In this document: positions 23,252 to 32,577 of the stretch, piece after piece
Numbering within the stretch: position 1 is the first letter of the stretch
Layout of the letters: each line of letters begins with the position of its first letter
NCBI GenBank assembly: GCA_020849105.1
Contig: JADLGW010000060.1
Coordinates: forward strand, 27,554 to 91,553
Length of the DNA stretch: 64,000 nt
DNA from: Phycisphaerales bacterium
GTDB taxonomy: Bacteria > Planctomycetota > Phycisphaerae > Phycisphaerales > UBA1924
Reading direction: 5' to 3'
Notes under the pieces: model-generated
Told to the model about the DNA's origin: nothing
Database searches by the model: none
What the model saw: only the letters and a program-made list of their open reading frames with translations
Made by a program: the position numbers and the translations under genes

Positions 23252-24520
23252 GTGCGGATGATCCTGGCTTGCGGTGCGGCTTGGGTGACTGCGGGTGTCC
23301 TGCACGCGCAATGCGTTCCATCGTGGCACGTGCCGGTTCCCGGATTGTTCCCGACGGCGGAGGTTCACGCTCTGTGCACGTGGGACCCCGACGGCGCGGG
23401 ACCGACGCGGCCCGTGGTCATCGCGGGCGGGAACTTTCGCGCGTCGCAAGGTTCTCCCGCCGATTTCGTGGCCCAATGGGATGGGCAGTCGTGGCAGCCG
23501 ATGGGGAACCAGGTGGTCGCGGGCGGGATCGATGCGGTCGCGCTCTACGACCACGACGGCCCGGGGCCGGCGCCGGCGCGGCCCGTCATCGGCGGGTACT
23601 TCATGGAGATCAGCGGGCAGTGGTTCGGGCGCGTGGCCCGCTGGGACGGGGCCGCGTGGCAGCCGATGGGCGACGGCCTCGGGGCCAACCTCGATAATGT
23701 CGCGTCGCTGGTTTCCTACAACGGCCTGCTGGTTGCGGGCGGATACTTCACGGTCGCGGGCGGGCAGCCGTGCTTCGGCCTCGCCCAGTGGGACGGGCAG
23801 GATTGGAGTATGTTCCCGGACGGGGCCCGATGGGTAGATGCCTTGTTCGTCTGGAATGGGGACCTTATATCCGGAAGCACCCCCGGCGTCACACGCTGGG
23901 ACGGCAAGTCCTGGTCGTTCCTGACGCCGCAGGAACACCTCGACGAGGTTCTCGCGCTCGCCGAGTACCGCGGCGACCTGATCGCGGGCGGCACGTTCCA
24001 CCCACCGATCTCGGTCCACAGCGGCATCGCCCGCTTCGACGGGACGGCGTGGCGCGACCTGGGCCTCGGGACCAACGGCACGGTCTGGGCGCTCACCACC
24101 TGGGACCCGGACGGCATGGGGGCCGCCCCGGAACTCCTGATCGCCGGCGGCACGTTCTTCGAGGCGGGGGGCGTGCCGGCCGTGGGCGTCGCGGCGTGGG
24201 ACGGCACGCAGTGGTCGTCGCTCGGTTCGGGGCTTGACGGCGGCGTGCGCGCCCTGACGACGTGGGATTCCAGCGTGATTGCCGGCGGCGGGTTTGTCAA
24301 CGCGGGCGGAATTTTCTCGCCGAAGTTCGCGCGGTTCGGTTGCGACGACCCGTGCGAGCCGGACTGCAACGGCGACGGGGCGCTCACCCTCGCCGACTTC
24401 GGGTGCTTCCAGACCCGGTTCGCCGTAGGCAATATGCAGGCCGACTGCAACCGCGACGGCCTGCTCCAACTCTCCGACTTCGGCTGCTTCCAGACCGGGT
24501 TCGCGCTGGGGTGCCCGTAG
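23252..24520 (+). CDS. Exported beta-propeller-like repeat protein, paralogue of the upstream gene
   Basis: About 422 residues: signal peptide ('MILACGAAWVTAGVLHAQ'), about seven to eight repeat units ('VARWDGAAWQPMGDG', 'GGYFTVAGGQPCFGLAQWDG', 'SSLGSGLDGGVRALTTWD'), then the paired tail 'DCNGDGALTLADFGCFQTRF' and 'DCNRDGLLQLSDFGCFQTGF'. The tails are nearly identical in DNA to those of the upstream gene, so recent tandem duplication or gene conversion is likely. The start is uncertain: GTG at 23252 sits 5 bases after GGAGG, and an ATG at 23258 is the alternative. It lies about 35 bases after the upstream stop, so the two are probably co-transcribed. Confidence 0.82.
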   Translation: MRMILACGAAWVTAGVLHAQCVPSWHVPVPGLFPTAEVHALCTWDPDGAGPTRPVVIAGGNFRASQGSPADFVAQWDGQSWQPMGNQVVAGGIDAVALYDHDGPGPAPARPVIGGYFMEISGQWFGRVARWDGAAWQPMGDGLGANLDNVASLVSYNGLLVAGGYFTVAGGQPCFGLAQWDGQDWSMFPDGARWVDALFVWNGDLISGSTPGVTRWDGKSWSFLTPQEHLDEVLALAEYRGDLIAGGTFHPPISVHSGIARFDGTAWRDLGLGTNGTVWALTTWDPDGMGAAPELLIAGGTFFEAGGVPAVGVAAWDGTQWSSLGSGLDGGVRALTTWDSSVIAGGGFVNAGGIFSPKFARFGCDDPCEPDCNGDGALTLADFGCFQTRFAVGNMQADCNRDGLLQLSDFGCFQTGFALGCP

Positions 24521-24895
24521 GTCTTGCGCACCGGCTGGAAGCCGGCGCCGCTCATGCCAATCCGGCAGGCGTGTTCCGTCGAACCGGGGGCGACCCGTCG
24601 TCGTCACACATCGCGGGTGCCCGCGGCGGCACGGCAGGGCGGGCGGCAGGTTTCGAGTAACTGGCACGCCCCGTGCAGCCGATACCACCAGAATTCCCGG
24701 AAGGCCGGGCGGAAGGGGATGGGACCGCAGGGGGCGGTGGTGGGGCGCAAGTTCAGACGGGGAAAGGACTTGGGGAGTTTTCGGAAGACGTGCTGGGGAT
24801 CGACCGCCGGGAGGCATTGAATAGGACAAGGAGCCCGCCGGGCGGGCCACACGAACAGGAACAGGCCGGCGGAGGCCTTCTAGAGAGGGGCAACC
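24521..24895. other. Upstream region of clpC with a GGA-loop hairpin
   Basis: 375 bases without a gene. A small hairpin (CCGGCT-GGA-AGCCGG, 24531-24545) follows the dockerin-tailed gene and may terminate it. A sigma-54-like element is at 24662-24677. A GCCCGCCGGGCGGGC palindrome lies near 24836-24851, and GAGAGGGG precedes the clpC ATG. I see no CIRCE or CtsR-type box. Confidence 0.5.
24662..24677 (+). promoter_or_regulatory. Sigma-54-like -24/-12 promoter upstream of clpC
   Basis: TGGCACGCCCCGTGCA matches the RpoN consensus TGGCACG-N4-TTGCA at 11 of 12 defined bases, with GG and GC ten bases apart. It lies 219 bases before the clpC ATG. In such GC-rich DNA a chance match is possible. Confidence 0.4.
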
Positions 24896-27502
24896 ATGTT
24901 CGAACGGTTTACTGACCGCGCCCGCAAGGTGATGGCCCTGGCCAACCAGGAGGCCCAGCGGTTCAACCACGAGTACATCGGGACCGAGCACATCCTGCTC
25001 GGGCTCGTGAAGGAAGGGTCGGGGGTCGGGGCCAACGTGCTCAAGAACCTCGAGGTGGACCTGCGCAAGGTGCGCCTCGAGGTCGAGAAACTCGTCAAGG
25101 CCGGGCCCGAGATGGTCACGATGGGCAAACTGCCCCAGACCCCGCGGGCCAAGAAGGTGATCGAATACGCCATCGAAGAGGCCCGCAACCTCAACCACAA
25201 CTACGTGGGGACCGAGCACCTGCTGCTCGGGCTGCTGCGCGAGCACGACGGGGTGGCGGCGCAGGTTTTGCGCAACCTCGGGCTCAAACTCGAGGAGGTC
25301 CGCGACGAGGTGCTCAACCTGCTCGGGGCCAACCCGGAGAACGCCGAGAGCGAGGGGGGCGGGGGCACGGCCAGCGCGGGGGGCGGCGGCGGTGGTGGCG
25401 GGTCGTCGGGCTCCGGCGAGCCGCGGAAGGGCAAGTCCAAGACCCCGGCGCTCGACAGTTTCGGGCGCGACCTGACGGAACTGGCCCGCGAGGGCAGCCT
25501 GGACCCGGTGATCGGGCGGGCCAACGAGATCGAGCGCCTGGTGCAGGTCCTGTGCCGTCGCACCAAGAACAACCCGGTGCTGCTGGGCGAGGCGGGCGTC
25601 GGCAAGACCGCGATCGTTGAGGGCATGGCCCAGCGGATCATCGGCGGCGACGTGCCGGAGATCCTGCACGAGCGGCGGATCGTGGTGCTGGACCTGGCCA
25701 TGATGGTCGCCGGCACCAAGTACCGCGGGCAGTTCGAGGAGCGGATCAAGGCGGTGATGAACGAGGTCCGCCGGGCCAAGAACGTCATCCTGTTCATCGA
25801 CGAACTGCACACGCTGGTCGGGGCCGGCGGGGCCGAGGGCGCGATCGACGCGTCCAACGTGCTCAAGCCGGCGCTGGCCCGCGGCGAGATCCAGTGCATC
25901 GGCGCGACGACCTTCGACGAGTACCGGAAGTACATCGAGAAGGACGCGGCCCTGGCGCGGCGGTTCCAGGCCATCACGGTGGACCCACCGACCAACGACC
26001 AGACCATCGAGATCCTCAGGGGGCTGCGGGACCGGTACGAGCAGCACCACCGCGTGCGGATCACCGACGAGGCGCTGCGCGCCGCGGTGGAACTGTCGGG
26101 CCGGTACATCACCGGGCGCGTGCAGCCCGACAAGTCGATCGACGTGATCGACGAGGCGGGGGCGCGCGTGCGGATCAAGAGCATGAGCAAGCCGCCCAAC
26201 ATGGCGGACCTGGAGGCCCAGGTCGAAAAACTGAGCATCGAGAAGGACGAGGCGGTGAAGTCCGCCGACTACGAGAAGGCCGCGGAACTGCGCGACAAGG
26301 CCGAGCAGTTCAAGAAGCAGAAGGAGGAGATCCAGCGGCAGTGGAAGGAGAAGTCCAAGGAGGTCGACGGCACGGTGGACGAGGAGGTCGTCGCGGAGGT
26401 CGTGAGCAAGATGACCGGCGTGCCGCTGCAGCGCCTGGAGAAGGAGGAGGCGCAGCGCCTGCTCGACCTGGAGAAGGAACTGCACAAGAAGGTCATCAGC
26501 CAGGACGAGGCGATCAGGGCCATCTCCAAGGCCATCCGGCGCGCCCGCGCGGGGCTCAAGGACCCGAAGCGCCCGATGGGCTCGTTCATCTTCATCGGGC
26601 CCAGCGGCGTCGGCAAGACGCTGCTGTCCAAGGCCCTGGCCGAGTTCATGTTCGGGGATGAGGACGCGCTCGTGCACCTGGACATGAGCGAGTACATGGA
26701 GAAGCACAACGTCAGCCGCCTGGTCGGCGCGCCCCCGGGCTACGTCGGGTACGAGGAGGGCGGGCAACTGACGGAGCGCATCCGCCGCCGCCCCTACGCG
26801 GTGATCCTGCTCGACGAGGTCGAGAAGGCCCACCCGGACGTGTTCAACATGCTCCTGCAGATCATGGAGGAGGGGCGGCTGACCGACTCCTTCGGCCGCA
26901 ACGTGGACTTCAAGAACACGGTGCTCATCATGACGTCCAACATCGGGGCGGACCTGATCAAGGGCGGCGCGGGCTTCGGGTTCGCCAAGCGCGGGGCGCA
27001 GCAGGACTTCGAGAACATCAAGTCCATTCTTATGAAGGAGGTCGAGCGGTTCTTCCGCCCGGAGTTCATCAACCGGCTCGACGACGTGATCGTCTTCCGC
27101 CCGCTGACGAAGGAGGACCTGGTCCAGATCGTCGAGTACGAGGTGAACAAGGTGATGAAGCGGCTCCTGGAACGGGGTCTCAAACTCGAACTCGACCAGA
27201 CCGCCAAGGACTTCCTGATCGAGAAGGGCTTCAACCCGGAGTACGGGGCGCGCCCGCTGCGCCGCGCGATCGGCACCTACGTCGAGGATCCGCTCTCGGA
27301 GATGATGCTCTCCGGCGAGTTCGGCGAGCACAACGTCATCAAGATCAGCCGCAGGACCGACGGCGACAAGCCCGCGGAGAACCTGTTCTTCGAGGCCGTG
27401 GACGGCCCGAAGGAGCCCAAGCCAGAAAAGCCCGAGAAGGCCGAGAAGAAGGGCAAGGGCGGCGGCGACAAGCCCGAGGCCGCGGCGGCCGGGTCGCAAT
27501 GA
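24896..27502 (+). CDS. clpC: ATP-dependent Clp protease ATP-binding subunit ClpC
   Basis: An 868-residue Hsp100/AAA+ unfoldase. The N-terminal double Clp-N repeat starts '[20 protein letters not shown]' and includes '[20 protein letters not shown]'. A Gly/Ser-rich linker (about residues 155-180) follows. AAA-1 has Walker A '[13 protein letters not shown]' and '[20 protein letters not shown]'. The middle domain contains a UVR-like segment ('[20 protein letters not shown]'). AAA-2 has '[16 protein letters not shown]' and '[20 protein letters not shown]'. It unfolds proteins for ClpP; clpP is not in view. The C-terminus is an unusual Lys/Glu/Pro/Ala-rich tail of about 30 residues. The start has GAGAGGGG upstream. 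A possible sigma-54 promoter lies 219 bases upstream. Confidence 0.97.
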   Translation: MFERFTDRARKVMALANQEAQRFNHEYIGTEHILLGLVKEGSGVGANVLKNLEVDLRKVRLEVEKLVKAGPEMVTMGKLPQTPRAKKVIEYAIEEARNLNHNYVGTEHLLLGLLREHDGVAAQVLRNLGLKLEEVRDEVLNLLGANPENAESEGGGGTASAGGGGGGGGSSGSGEPRKGKSKTPALDSFGRDLTELAREGSLDPVIGRANEIERLVQVLCRRTKNNPVLLGEAGVGKTAIVEGMAQRIIGGDVPEILHERRIVVLDLAMMVAGTKYRGQFEERIKAVMNEVRRAKNVILFIDELHTLVGAGGAEGAIDASNVLKPALARGEIQCIGATTFDEYRKYIEKDAALARRFQAITVDPPTNDQTIEILRGLRDRYEQHHRVRITDEALRAAVELSGRYITGRVQPDKSIDVIDEAGARVRIKSMSKPPNMADLEAQVEKLSIEKDEAVKSADYEKAAELRDKAEQFKKQKEEIQRQWKEKSKEVDGTVDEEVVAEVVSKMTGVPLQRLEKEEAQRLLDLEKELHKKVISQDEAIRAISKAIRRARAGLKDPKRPMGSFIFIGPSGVGKTLLSKALAEFMFGDEDALVHLDMSEYMEKHNVSRLVGAPPGYVGYEEGGQLTERIRRRPYAVILLDEVEKAHPDVFNMLLQIMEEGRLTDSFGRNVDFKNTVLIMTSNIGADLIKGGAGFGFAKRGAQQDFENIKSILMKEVERFFRPEFINRLDDVIVFRPLTKEDLVQIVEYEVNKVMKRLLERGLKLELDQTAKDFLIEKGFNPEYGARPLRRAIGTYVEDPLSEMMLSGEFGEHNVIKISRRTDGDKPAENLFFEAVDGPKEPKPEKPEKAEKKGKGGGDKPEAAAAGSQ

Positions 27503-27509
27503 TCACCGG

Positions 27510-27541
27510 TTGACACACCGGGAGAGGGAGGACGGTAGACT
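27510..27541 (+). promoter_or_regulatory. Possible sigma-70 promoter of the WPPNH module
   Basis: A perfect TTGACA at 27510-27515 is followed by TAGACT at 27536-27541, 20 bases apart, longer than ideal. It lies just after the clpC stop and 25 bases before the ATG at 27566. The same pairing of TTGACA with TAGAxT occurs at 46868-46897. Confidence 0.35.
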
Positions 27542-27565
27542 ACGCCCGTCCTCTGAGGTTCGAAC

Positions 27566-28615
27566 ATGAGTACGGGCGCCACGACCATTGGGCTCACGAT
27601 GTACCTGATCGTGTCGGGCGCGGCGGCGCAGGTGGCGGCACCGCTCGACGGGAAGCGTCACCTCATCTACCTTCGGGGTGACGTGACAGGCGACGGAGCG
27701 GTGACAACCGATGACGTCCAGGTGGTCGCCGCACGCCTCGGGATGATCGGCGCCTCCATCCTGGACGGGGATGCCGACGGCGACGGCGAGGTGACCACCG
27801 CCGACGGGCTCGTCATTCTGCCGCGGATGGGCCTCTCGATCGCCGACCTCGACTGGAGCAACGAGACGGACCTCAACGCGCTATCGGCCCTGGTCGCGGC
27901 GGGGCATGTTGTCGTTGACGACCCCGTCTCCGCCCGTCAATGGAACGCGGTCTACCACCGGACGGACAGGTGGCCCTCCTACCCACAAGGGCAGACGGCC
28001 GAGCAGGTCCACAACACCACGGTATCCGCCGAGTGGGGGGAACACGGTCACACGGTGAGCGTGAGCGGGGCGGGCGGCTGGCCTCCGACACACTTCGCAT
28101 CGTTCAGTCAGACCTGGTCAACGGGGCACGAGGTATCGAGCAGTTCGAGGTATCCTCCAAACCACAACTACCTTATCAGCAAGGGCTGGCAGGGCCATGA
28201 TGCGACGGTTTCCGGCTTCTGGCCCCCCAACCACGAGAGGGTTCGCAGCGACGGATGGACGTACTATCAACACGATATTGCGTTCAGCCGGTTCTGGCCC
28301 CCCAGCCATTCGATGGCCTACAGCAACGGGAGTTGGCCGCAGGGCCACGAGCGCTCCGCCAGCCGACAGGCGCCACCACCGGTCACGGAGCACCAGCTTG
28401 AGTTCAGCGCGACCTGGCCCCCGGAGCCGCCGGCGATCTGGCCGCCCAATCACATACCCGGCGTGAGCGCCACCTGGCCGCCGAGCCACGCAACCTCGAC
28501 AAGTTACAGTTGGCCTCCCAACCACCTGAAAGCGGCGAGCGACACCTGGAGCCCCGGCGACCACTCCAACTGGCCGCCGAGCCACGTTCAAGATACGAGC
28601 GTGGCCGAGCCTTGA
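27566..28615 (+). CDS. Exported protein with dockerin domain and tandem 12-residue WPPNH repeats
   Basis: A 349-residue protein with a hydrophobic N-terminus ('IGLTMYLIVSGAAAQVAAP') that looks like a signal peptide. Residues about 38-82 form a type I dockerin-like pair: 'GDVTGDGAVTTDDVQVV' and 'GDADGDGEVTTADGLVIL'. From residue 157 to the end come about 15 tandem units of 12-13 residues, consensus W-P-P-[NS]-H-x4-S-x2, such as 'WPPNHIPGVSAT', 'WPPSHATSTSYS', 'WPPNHLKAASDT' and 'YPPNHNYLISKG'. I know no named family with this repeat. The regular Trp, His and Ser spacing suggests a beta-solenoid or metal-binding fibre outside the cell. The next gene carries three copies of the same unit and starts at or next to this gene's stop. 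GAGG precedes the ATG. Confidence 0.75.
   Translation: MSTGATTIGLTMYLIVSGAAAQVAAPLDGKRHLIYLRGDVTGDGAVTTDDVQVVAARLGMIGASILDGDADGDGEVTTADGLVILPRMGLSIADLDWSNETDLNALSALVAAGHVVVDDPVSARQWNAVYHRTDRWPSYPQGQTAEQVHNTTVSAEWGEHGHTVSVSGAGGWPPTHFASFSQTWSTGHEVSSSSRYPPNHNYLISKGWQGHDATVSGFWPPNHERVRSDGWTYYQHDIAFSRFWPPSHSMAYSNGSWPQGHERSASRQAPPPVTEHQLEFSATWPPEPPAIWPPNHIPGVSATWPPSHATSTSYSWPPNHLKAASDTWSPGDHSNWPPSHVQDTSVAEP
28034..28612 (+). repeat. Tandem 12-residue WPPNH-type coding repeat
   Basis: About 15 degenerate units of 36-39 bases, each encoding [WY]-[PS]-x-[NSGD]-H-x4-S-x2. The DNA copies differ at many positions while the W, H and S codons are kept, which points to selection on the protein rather than recent DNA slippage. 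Confidence 0.8.
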
Positions 28616-28629
28616 ACGCGCCGACAGCC

Positions 28630-29838
28630 ATGGTACTGGGACTGGGGGTCGCATTGATCGCGGTCGGCTGCGCGGCTCCGGCCCGTTCCGTTGCGTTCAA
28701 CCAGGACTACATCGAGTCAATCCGGGACGGGCGTCTGGCCCGTGCCGCGTCGATGGAGCCCACCGGTCCGCTCGATGGTTCGGTGGACTTCGAGGACCCC
28801 CTGAGCATCCTGCGCAGCGTGCTCCGCAACGCGCCGGGCAAGGCGGTGGTGTACCCCACGGAGACGTATTATTATTACCGACTCTATGCGGGGCCCCGCC
28901 TGGTCTCGGGCAATCTGCGTCTGCTGGACGCGGGTATCGGTGTTCTGCACATGGGATACTTCGATGCTCACGAGCCCTGGCGCACACGGGCAGCCTCGCT
29001 GAGCGGTGCGGATGGTGTGGTGGTCACGCCCGCCGGGGAGCGGAGTTATCGCGTTGCGTTCGAGGGGCGGTCCGTGGTGTTCACCCTCAGCGGGCAGAGT
29101 GGGGCGCATCCCCGGCGCTCGCCGCTGACGGAGAACGAGGAGTTGGTGAGCGCTATCTGGGACGAGTCTGGTGTACGGTTCTGGCTCGTGTACAACAACT
29201 CATTGAACTCGTTTTACTATGTGCTGGATGAAGATGTGCCCCTGACCGAGCCGCTGGCGACGATCCCCACGCTGCCGGGGCTTGAGGTGGGGCTGCGCAC
29301 CGGATTTGTGCTGTATCATGACACGGGCGCGGGGCGGCGTCTTCTTGTCGGCGTGCGTCAGCGGAGTGTCCGCGACAATGATTACTTCGACGGACCGTTC
29401 GACCAGGTGCCGCCCCGTCTGCCGATCAAGGAGAGGCTGGAGGCGGCGTACCCGTATGTGAAACTGCGCGGCGGCATTGATGCGCATGGGAACTTCGTGG
29501 AACAGCCGGGCGTGCGCGTTGCCATCAGCCCGTACGCGGAATACACCGACCTCGACGAGTTCGCGAGCCTCCTCGGGCAGCGGCTCGACCTGATTGAAAG
29601 GGCACATGGCACCGCGGCGGACCGCTGGTTGACGCTGACGTACGACTCGAAGCGCGACTTTCACCGCCACCTGGAGGCGCGGGCCGGCGCCCATGTGATC
29701 TACGTCAGTCAGGGGTGGCCCGCCAACCATCTCGGCGTGACCAGTTACCAGTGGCCGGACCGGCACGCGGCGGACCAGAGCGCCGCCTGGGCGCCCAACC
29801 ATCAGGCCGACCTGAGCGGGTCGACCCGAGACCCATGA
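28630..29838 (+). CDS. Lipoprotein partner carrying C-terminal WPPNH repeats
   Basis: About 402 residues with a lipoprotein-type N-terminus ('MVLGLGVALIAVGCAAP'; lipid-carrying Cys near residue 14). A folded domain of about 340 residues follows ('VVYPTETYYYYRLYAG', 'VRFWLVYNNSLNSFYYVLDE', 'LLVGVRQRSVRDNDYFDG', 'YVKLRGGIDAHGNFVEQPG') that I do not recognise. The last 35 residues are three copies of the 12-residue unit seen in the gene before it: 'WPANHLGVTSYQ', 'WPDRHAADQSAA', 'WAPNHQADLSGS'. An in-frame TTG at 28612 overlaps the upstream TGA and could be the true start. Base composition seems somewhat lower in GC than the neighbours, which may mean transfer. The two products probably act together at the outer surface. 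Confidence 0.72.
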   Translation: MVLGLGVALIAVGCAAPARSVAFNQDYIESIRDGRLARAASMEPTGPLDGSVDFEDPLSILRSVLRNAPGKAVVYPTETYYYYRLYAGPRLVSGNLRLLDAGIGVLHMGYFDAHEPWRTRAASLSGADGVVVTPAGERSYRVAFEGRSVVFTLSGQSGAHPRRSPLTENEELVSAIWDESGVRFWLVYNNSLNSFYYVLDEDVPLTEPLATIPTLPGLEVGLRTGFVLYHDTGAGRRLLVGVRQRSVRDNDYFDGPFDQVPPRLPIKERLEAAYPYVKLRGGIDAHGNFVEQPGVRVAISPYAEYTDLDEFASLLGQRLDLIERAHGTAADRWLTLTYDSKRDFHRHLEARAGAHVIYVSQGWPANHLGVTSYQWPDRHAADQSAAWAPNHQADLSGSTRDP

Positions 29839-29844
29839 TCGGCA

Positions 29845-32577
29845 CTACTTTCCCATGCGCTCCCGGATCGCCTTCAGCCGCTGGAGGTGCACGGGTCGGC
29901 CGGGCTCGAGGACGACGAGGGCCTGGACCTGGGCCTCGGCCCCGGGCAGGTCGCCGGACTGGACCAGCAATCCCGCGAGCAGTTCGCGGCTCGCGGCGTC
30001 GAAGGGGGAGATGATGACGGCCCGGCGGGCCTTGCCGATCGCCCGTGGCAGGTCGCCGCGGGCCGCGTAGCGCCGCGCCAGTTCGGCCGCGTAGGCCGGG
30101 GACGACTGCTCCCGCGCGTCCAGGAACTCCAGGTGCTCGACCGCGCGGTCCGGGTCGGTATCCAGGTACAGCCGGGCGAGCAGTTTGTGAGGCAGGGGGT
30201 CCACGGGGCGGGCGGCGGCGTAGCGCTCCAGGAGCGGGGCCATGTCCTGGGTAGGACGGGTCTCCGACCCGGCAGTCGGCTCGGAGGGCCGACCTACGGT
30301 CAGTTCCACCGCCAGTTCCAGGAGGTCCGGGTTCGCCGGGTCGGCCAGGAGCCAGCGGTCCACCATTGCCTGCGTCGGTGCCGGCACCGGCGGTCGCCAC
30401 GAACCACCGGGCTCGCCGGTGAGCGCCGCCCACGCGCCCGTGTCAAGCAGCGATCCCAGGCCCACCTCCAGCGTCGCCGCTTTGGTCTCGTCGGCCGCCA
30501 GTTCACGAACAAGCAGCGCGCGGATGCTCGGCGCGCGCGGCCCCATGCCCCACGACGCCAGTTGCCCGCCCGCCCACCCGTGGAACGCGGCAAGGAACTC
30601 GTCCTGGCTCAACCCCAGCACACGCTGGAACGCGGACGCCTCGCGCACGCCGGTCGCGTACAGGTCCATCAGGTCCAGCGGGGCCCGCTCGCCCCAGCGC
30701 TCGACGATGTACTGGTACATCCAGTGCCCCTGGGCGTAGGCCTGCGAGCGGTCGGTTGGTTTTTTCGGGCGGACGAACGCCAGGTTGATCTCCGACATGT
30801 CGAACAGCGTGCCGGACTGGTAGGCGGCGTCGAGCAGCCTGCAGGTGGCGTAGTCGCGCGGGGCGTCCTCCAGGTAGACCGCGGCGGCCTCCGTGAACCA
30901 GTGCGGGATGCGGTTGCGGGTGCGGGAGAGCGTGACGGTGTGCGTGTACTCGTGCCGCACCACGCGCAGCCAGTCGTACGGGCCGGTGTGCCCGCCGCCC
31001 TCTCGAGGCGACTCCATCGCGATCAAGGGGCCGGTGGCCGCGGCCATCGTGTGGATGGCGGTGATTCCGGCGATGCGGACCGCAAACGCGCGGTGATCCG
31101 GCATCAGGTCGATGAGGGTCTTTCCGGGTACGTCGTGGTCGATGCCGCCGGGCCCGCGGCCGCTGACGCGCCGCCGCATGGTCTCCAGCAGGTCCGGCAT
31201 CTCGCGTGCCAGCACCTGGTCAGGGCCGGGGGTGTAGCGGATGATGAAGTGCTCGCTCTCGACGGTGGGATGGGTCAGCAGGTCGCGCACGAGTTTGAGA
31301 CTGTTGCCGGCGCGCGTGTTGAACGGGTCCACTTCCCACGCCCGCGTCAGCACGTCGAGCGCCCGCTGGTCCCTCCCGGCCTGCATCAGCATGAGGCCGA
31401 GTTCGGTGACGGGCCGCGAGCGGTGGGGGGCACGCTTCACCGCCTCGTCCAGGTACCGCTCGCTCATCTCGTACTGGCGGGCCTCCGACAGCGCCCGCCC
31501 GACCTGAAAACACGCATCGGGCGAGCCGGGCGAGAGCGCGTCGAACTCCGCGAGCAGGCGATCCGTCGCGGTCTGGTCGTACTGCAGGGCGACGGCGCCG
31601 GCGCGCAGCGCCAGCACCTGGCGCATGGCCGGGTAGGCGGCCAGGGCCGGCGCGAGGGCCTGGAGCGCACCGTCCGGGTCGTTCTGGCGCATCCGCGCCC
31701 GGGCCAGGATCATCGCCGCGTCCGCGGAGACCTCCGGGGCCGCGAGCGATTCGAGGCGGCGGGCGACCTGCTCCGCCGCGTCGAAGTTGAATCCGTCCAC
31801 GGCGGCGTCGCCCATGAGCCGCCACGCGGCGGCCGAGCGCGGGTTGAGCCGCAGGGCCTCCATGACCGCGTCGCCGCCCTCCTTGCGGTTGTCCTTGGAG
31901 AAGAGCACGGCGGACTCGCTCACATGGGCGGGCCAGTAGAGGCGGTCCAGGTCCGTGCGGGCCCTGGCGAGCATGGAGACGATGACCTGGAAGTCGCCGC
32001 CGGCGGCCGCCCGCTGCGGCGCCACGCGGGCCCGCACCATCAGGGCGCGCGCCGACTCCGTCAGGTCCGCGGCGGTGCGAGCCCCGGCCACACGCTTCTC
32101 AATGCCCTCGAGCGCGGCCGCGGCATCGGCGGCGCGCCCCAGGCCCTCGAGCGCCTCGGCGCGGATGCGCAGGGCCCGGATGGAGCCCGTGTGTTCGAGC
32201 AGGGCGAGCGCCCCGGCCAGTTCGCCCCGCTGGGCCGCGGCCTCCGCGCGGTCCTCAACGCCGACCGACGGGTCGGTCAGCGAGGGGTCCGACAGTGCGC
32301 CGCGGATCAGGGCGGAGGTGGCACGGCGCTGCGGTGTGTCCAGGTCGCTGTCGCGCCACAGGCCGTGAAAGACCCGCAGGTCCTTCTTCTCAGCGTCGCT
32401 CAGGTATGGGGCGCCCAGGGCGCGGAGCACGGAATCGCTCGGGTCCGGCACGGCCACCGGCTGGGCCGGCGTCCAGGGGGCCAGGGAGAGCCACACCGCC
32501 GCGGCGATGCAGGCTCGGCGCACAGGCGCGCTCGGTCGATCGGTTCGTCGCATGAATCGCACGTCCCTGCGCTCCAT
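29845..32577 (-). CDS. Exported TPR protein with gluzincin (peptidase MA-like) domain
   Basis: 910 residues with a signal peptide ('ACIAAAVWLSLAPWTPAQP'). Residues about 100-420 are TPR-like helical repeats ('ALRIRAEALEGLGRAADAAA', 'AWRLMGDAAVDGFNFDAAEQ'). A metalloprotease domain follows with HExxH in 'LRVVRHEYTHTVTLS' and the downstream ligand Glu in 'IPHWFTEAAAVYLED', the gluzincin arrangement of the peptidase MA family. More TPRs lie at the C-terminus ('PRAIGKARRAVIISPFDAAS'). It is likely a periplasmic or surface protease. A BIME-like palindrome pair (30251-30297) is in frame, encoding 'VGRPSEPTAGSETRPTQD'. The start at 32577 directly abuts the upstream TGA; 32553 is an alternative. Confidence 0.83.
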   Translation of the reverse strand: MERRDVRFMRRTDRPSAPVRRACIAAAVWLSLAPWTPAQPVAVPDPSDSVLRALGAPYLSDAEKKDLRVFHGLWRDSDLDTPQRRATSALIRGALSDPSLTDPSVGVEDRAEAAAQRGELAGALALLEHTGSIRALRIRAEALEGLGRAADAAAALEGIEKRVAGARTAADLTESARALMVRARVAPQRAAAGGDFQVIVSMLARARTDLDRLYWPAHVSESAVLFSKDNRKEGGDAVMEALRLNPRSAAAWRLMGDAAVDGFNFDAAEQVARRLESLAAPEVSADAAMILARARMRQNDPDGALQALAPALAAYPAMRQVLALRAGAVALQYDQTATDRLLAEFDALSPGSPDACFQVGRALSEARQYEMSERYLDEAVKRAPHRSRPVTELGLMLMQAGRDQRALDVLTRAWEVDPFNTRAGNSLKLVRDLLTHPTVESEHFIIRYTPGPDQVLAREMPDLLETMRRRVSGRGPGGIDHDVPGKTLIDLMPDHRAFAVRIAGITAIHTMAAATGPLIAMESPREGGGHTGPYDWLRVVRHEYTHTVTLSRTRNRIPHWFTEAAAVYLEDAPRDYATCRLLDAAYQSGTLFDMSEINLAFVRPKKPTDRSQAYAQGHWMYQYIVERWGERAPLDLMDLYATGVREASAFQRVLGLSQDEFLAAFHGWAGGQLASWGMGPRAPSIRALLVRELAADETKAATLEVGLGSLLDTGAWAALTGEPGGSWRPPVPAPTQAMVDRWLLADPANPDLLELAVELTVGRPSEPTAGSETRPTQDMAPLLERYAAARPVDPLPHKLLARLYLDTDPDRAVEHLEFLDAREQSSPAYAAELARRYAARGDLPRAIGKARRAVIISPFDAASRELLAGLLVQSGDLPGAEAQVQALVVLEPGRPVHLQRLKAIRERMGK
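30251..30297. repeat. In-frame BIME-like inverted REP pair in the TPR/gluzincin gene
   Basis: GTAG at 30251 precedes a hairpin with loop TCC (30257-30271, CGGGTC/GACCCG). A second hairpin with loop GGA (30275-30293, GTCGGCTC with one wobble) is followed by CTAC at 30294-30297. Two REP units in head-to-head orientation with GTAG boundaries is the classic BIME form. Confidence 0.85.

Noticed and set aside
23081..27499. 1472-codon minus-strand open frame
   Set aside because: It is antisense to clpC and the propeller-like gene. The composition is that of a shadow frame and there are no domains.
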